This document shows positions 62,331 to 64,000 of a DNA stretch of 64,000 nucleotides, in pieces (position 1 is the first letter of the stretch; every line of letters starts with the position of its first letter). This DNA is from an uncultured Roseivirga sp. Its GTDB lineage: Bacteria; Bacteroidota; Bacteroidia; Cytophagales; Cyclobacteriaceae. The position numbers and the translations under genes were made by a program. The notes beneath the pieces were generated by a model that worked only from the letters and a program-made list of their open reading frames with translations, had not been told where the DNA came from and searched no databases. The DNA lies in contig CANLOY010000001.1 of NCBI GenBank assembly GCA_947493005.1, positions 744,001 to 808,000 of the forward strand, given 5' to 3'.

Positions 62331-64000
62331 TTAATCTTGTGTTGAATACGCTGAAGGTGAGCAGCCATATTCGGAATGAAAAGCTTTAGAAAAATAGGAC
62401 AGATTTTCGAAGCCAACGTCATAAGCTACCTGACTAACCGAGCGAGCATTTGCTCTTAGTAACTGTGCTGCCCTTTCCATCCTGAATTTTCTCAAATATC
62501 CATTAGGAGAATATCCACTTATACTTTTCAGTTTTCTACGTAACTGAGTATCACTCATTTTAAGATGTGCGGCAATATCTGTTACTATAAGGTCAGATCT
62601 ATGAAAGTGCCCTTCTAAAAAGTCCTTTAAGTCACCAAGGAATTGCGTTTCTTTCGAGCTAACAACAATTTGATTAGGCTTAAGGTCGAAAATCTCTTTT
62701 GAAAAAACCTCTTGCATCTTTTTGCGATTAGCCTTTAGCGCAGAAAGTACACTTCTGAGTTCTCTGGCATCAAAGGGTTTTGTCAAATAGTTATCAACCC
62801 CTAGCTCATAACTCTCTATTTTGCTCTCCGTGGAAGCCTTTGCGGTAAGCATTACAATTGGAACGTGACTGGTTGCCTGCTCCTCTTTAATAGCCTTGCT
62901 GAATGCATAACCATCCATTACCGGCATCATGGCATCACAAATAATAAGGTCGGGTACCATCTCATTTGCCTTAACAAGTCCCTCTGCTCCATTTTCTGCT
63001 TCAATCAGATTGTATTCTTCGGAAAGTAGAATACCGATATATTCACGCATTTCTGAGTTGTCCTCAACAAGCAGAATCAGCTCCTTGTCATTAAGTTTCT
63101 CTTCATTGGTGACTACCTGATTGGTAATGCTTGTTATGGAACCATTAGAAGGTAATTCAAATTCCATCGGCTCCTTATTTCCAATAGTGTATTCACTCCA
63201 ATCATCAAGTGCCAGAGGTAGTGATATACGAAAAGTAGTGCCTGTTTCTTCTTTGCTTTCCGCAGTAATACTTCCCTGCAAAACATCTACTAGCTCTTTA
63301 ACCAAGGCCAACCCGATACCTGTTCCTTCATAGGGAGAGTGGTCTGCTTGATAGAATCGTTCAAAAATATGGGGTAGGTCTTCCTTGGTAATTACGCTGC
63401 CTGTATTATGAACATTCAAACAAATCTGTTCTGGCTTACTTGTGTAATCGGCTCTTACTTCTATCTGCCCTCCTTCCGGAGTGAACTTTAATGCGTTGGA
63501 TAGCAAGTTGTTCATTATTTTCACAAACATTTTTGTGTCATAATGGCCAAAAAAGACCTCTTCGTTTTGACCCAGCTTGAGTTTAATCTTTTTTGATTCC
63601 GCAAGGGATTGAAACGAAAATACCAATAACCTTAATTGGGCTGAGATGTCTGCTTTTGATATTTCAGGAGTCATTTTGTTAACCTCAAGTTTCTGGATAT
63701 CAAGCAACTCATCAACAAGGTTTCTAAGTTTGCTCAGGTTATTGGACAACAAGCCCATAAGTCTTTCTCCAGGATACTTCTTTACCAACTCTTGCGATGG
63801 CCCGTGCATTAAAGTCAAAGGTGTTCTTAGCTCATGAGAAATGTTTGTAAAAAAGCTTGTTTTCAGTTTGTCCAATTCCTGAAGCTTTCTGTTCTGATCA
63901 GCTTCCCAAGCCAGGTTTTGCTCGGCATTAAATTTTCTTCTTTCAACCTGTTTGAATATCTGACCCAGAAATATGATGAATGTGAGGATTTCGGCCGCGA
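62331..64000 (-). CDS. Hybrid histidine kinase/response regulator with AraC output (HTCS-like), 5' end outside window
   Basis: The reading frame stays open to the window edge; 556 codons are visible. Domains in order: the end of a transmembrane helix (ILTFIIFLGQIF, about 63990-63950) and a coiled linker. HisKA follows with NISHELRTPLTLMHGPSQ, then a HATPase (NLLSNALKFTPEGG; GTGIGLALVKELV). Next is a receiver (LLVEDNSEMREYI, Asp in LIICDAMMPVMDG, LTKPFD) and a C-terminal AraC helix-turn-helix (MSDTQLRRKLKSISGYSPNGYLRKFRMERAAQLL). This one-protein two-component layout usually controls a neighbouring transporter or polysaccharide locus. The N-terminal sensor (often a Y_Y_Y propeller or TPR) is not visible. 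Confidence 0.9.
   Translation of the reverse strand, partial: AAEILTFIIFLGQIFKQVERRKFNAEQNLAWEADQNRKLQELDKLKTSFFTNISHELRTPLTLMHGPSQELVKKYPGERLMGLLSNNLSKLRNLVDELLDIQKLEVNKMTPEISKADISAQLRLLVFSFQSLAESKKIKLKLGQNEEVFFGHYDTKMFVKIMNNLLSNALKFTPEGGQIEVRADYTSKPEQICLNVHNTGSVITKEDLPHIFERFYQADHSPYEGTGIGLALVKELVDVLQGSITAESKEETGTTFRISLPLALDDWSEYTIGNKEPMEFELPSNGSITSITNQVVTNEEKLNDKELILLVEDNSEMREYIGILLSEEYNLIEAENGAEGLVKANEMVPDLIICDAMMPVMDGYAFSKAIKEEQATSHVPIVMLTAKASTESKIESYELGVDNYLTKPFDARELRSVLSALKANRKKMQEVFSKEIFDLKPNQIVVSSKETQFLGDLKDFLEGHFHRSDLIVTDIAAHLKMSDTQLRRKLKSISGYSPNGYLRKFRMERAAQLLRANARSVSQVAYDVGFENLSYFSKAFHSEYGCSPSAYSTQD

Noticed and set aside
1-64000. tRNA, rRNA, riboswitch, prophage, insertion sequence or classical defence-system genes
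   Set aside because: None could be supported: no cloverleaf or conserved rRNA stretches, no transposase or integrase motifs and no restriction or toxin-antitoxin pairs were recognised.

Overview
The window looks like a chromosomal segment of a free-living, probably marine Bacteroidota (order Cytophagales or a close relative). The evidence is moderate-to-low GC content, promoters of the Bacteroidota type (TTTG, about 20 bp, TAnnTTTG), almost no Shine-Dalgarno sequences, type IX secretion features (a gliding-motility type C-terminal domain plus a PorP/SprF protein), LytS/LytTR two-component pairs, a TonB-dependent receptor with a carboxypeptidase-regulatory domain, and an AraC-fused hybrid kinase. 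No insertion sequences, prophage genes, tRNAs, rRNAs or CRISPR arrays were seen, and both ends cut through genes.

Layout. 0-10 kb is housekeeping: glmM (partial), a small Cys-rich membrane protein, mazG and a CLC-CBS gene, then a 600-bp AT-rich gap with DnaA-box-like sites, followed by minus-strand GH3, lptB, recJ, a coiled-coil envelope protein and fumC. 10-22.5 kb is a signalling region: a LiaF-like protein, LytS/LytTR pair 1, a MacB-like permease, a TonB-dependent receptor, a DUF2141-like protein, a secreted helical protein, a membrane protein and LytS/LytTR pair 2. Three genes in this region carry the same 21-bp-spaced direct repeat about 60-65 bp before their start codons, the expected geometry of a LytTR site. 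22.5-31.5 kb holds a lone receiver protein, an M1 peptidase, a HupE/UreJ-type protein, a DUF6702-like, DUF3298-like and YceI run, a REP-like palindrome pair, a 2H phosphoesterase and an M14 peptidase.

31.5-35.8 kb is a tightly packed five-gene minus-strand operon. In order of transcription it encodes a membrane-anchored peptidoglycan-binding protein, a coiled-coil protein, a protein with a likely roadblock/longin-type domain, a Rab-like small GTPase and a hybrid histidine kinase with receiver and HPt-like domains. It is the best candidate here for an undescribed system. 35.9-42.5 kb contains blaR1/blaI with three palindromic operators, a Kir-type potassium channel, an S9 peptidase and a DoxX-like protein. 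42.5-48 kb contains a BNR/VPS10-like secreted protein, a TPR protein and a YjjX-type phosphatase.

48-62 kb is one 13.3-kb gene for a secreted protein of about 4,400 residues with 30 Calx-beta repeats. Twenty-seven of these form an uninterrupted array of 112-residue units, followed by thrombospondin type-3 calcium repeats and a type B T9SS sorting domain. Its partner PorP/SprF gene lies 4 bp downstream, as in SprB/SprF pairs. The window ends inside an HTCS-like hybrid kinase with an AraC domain.
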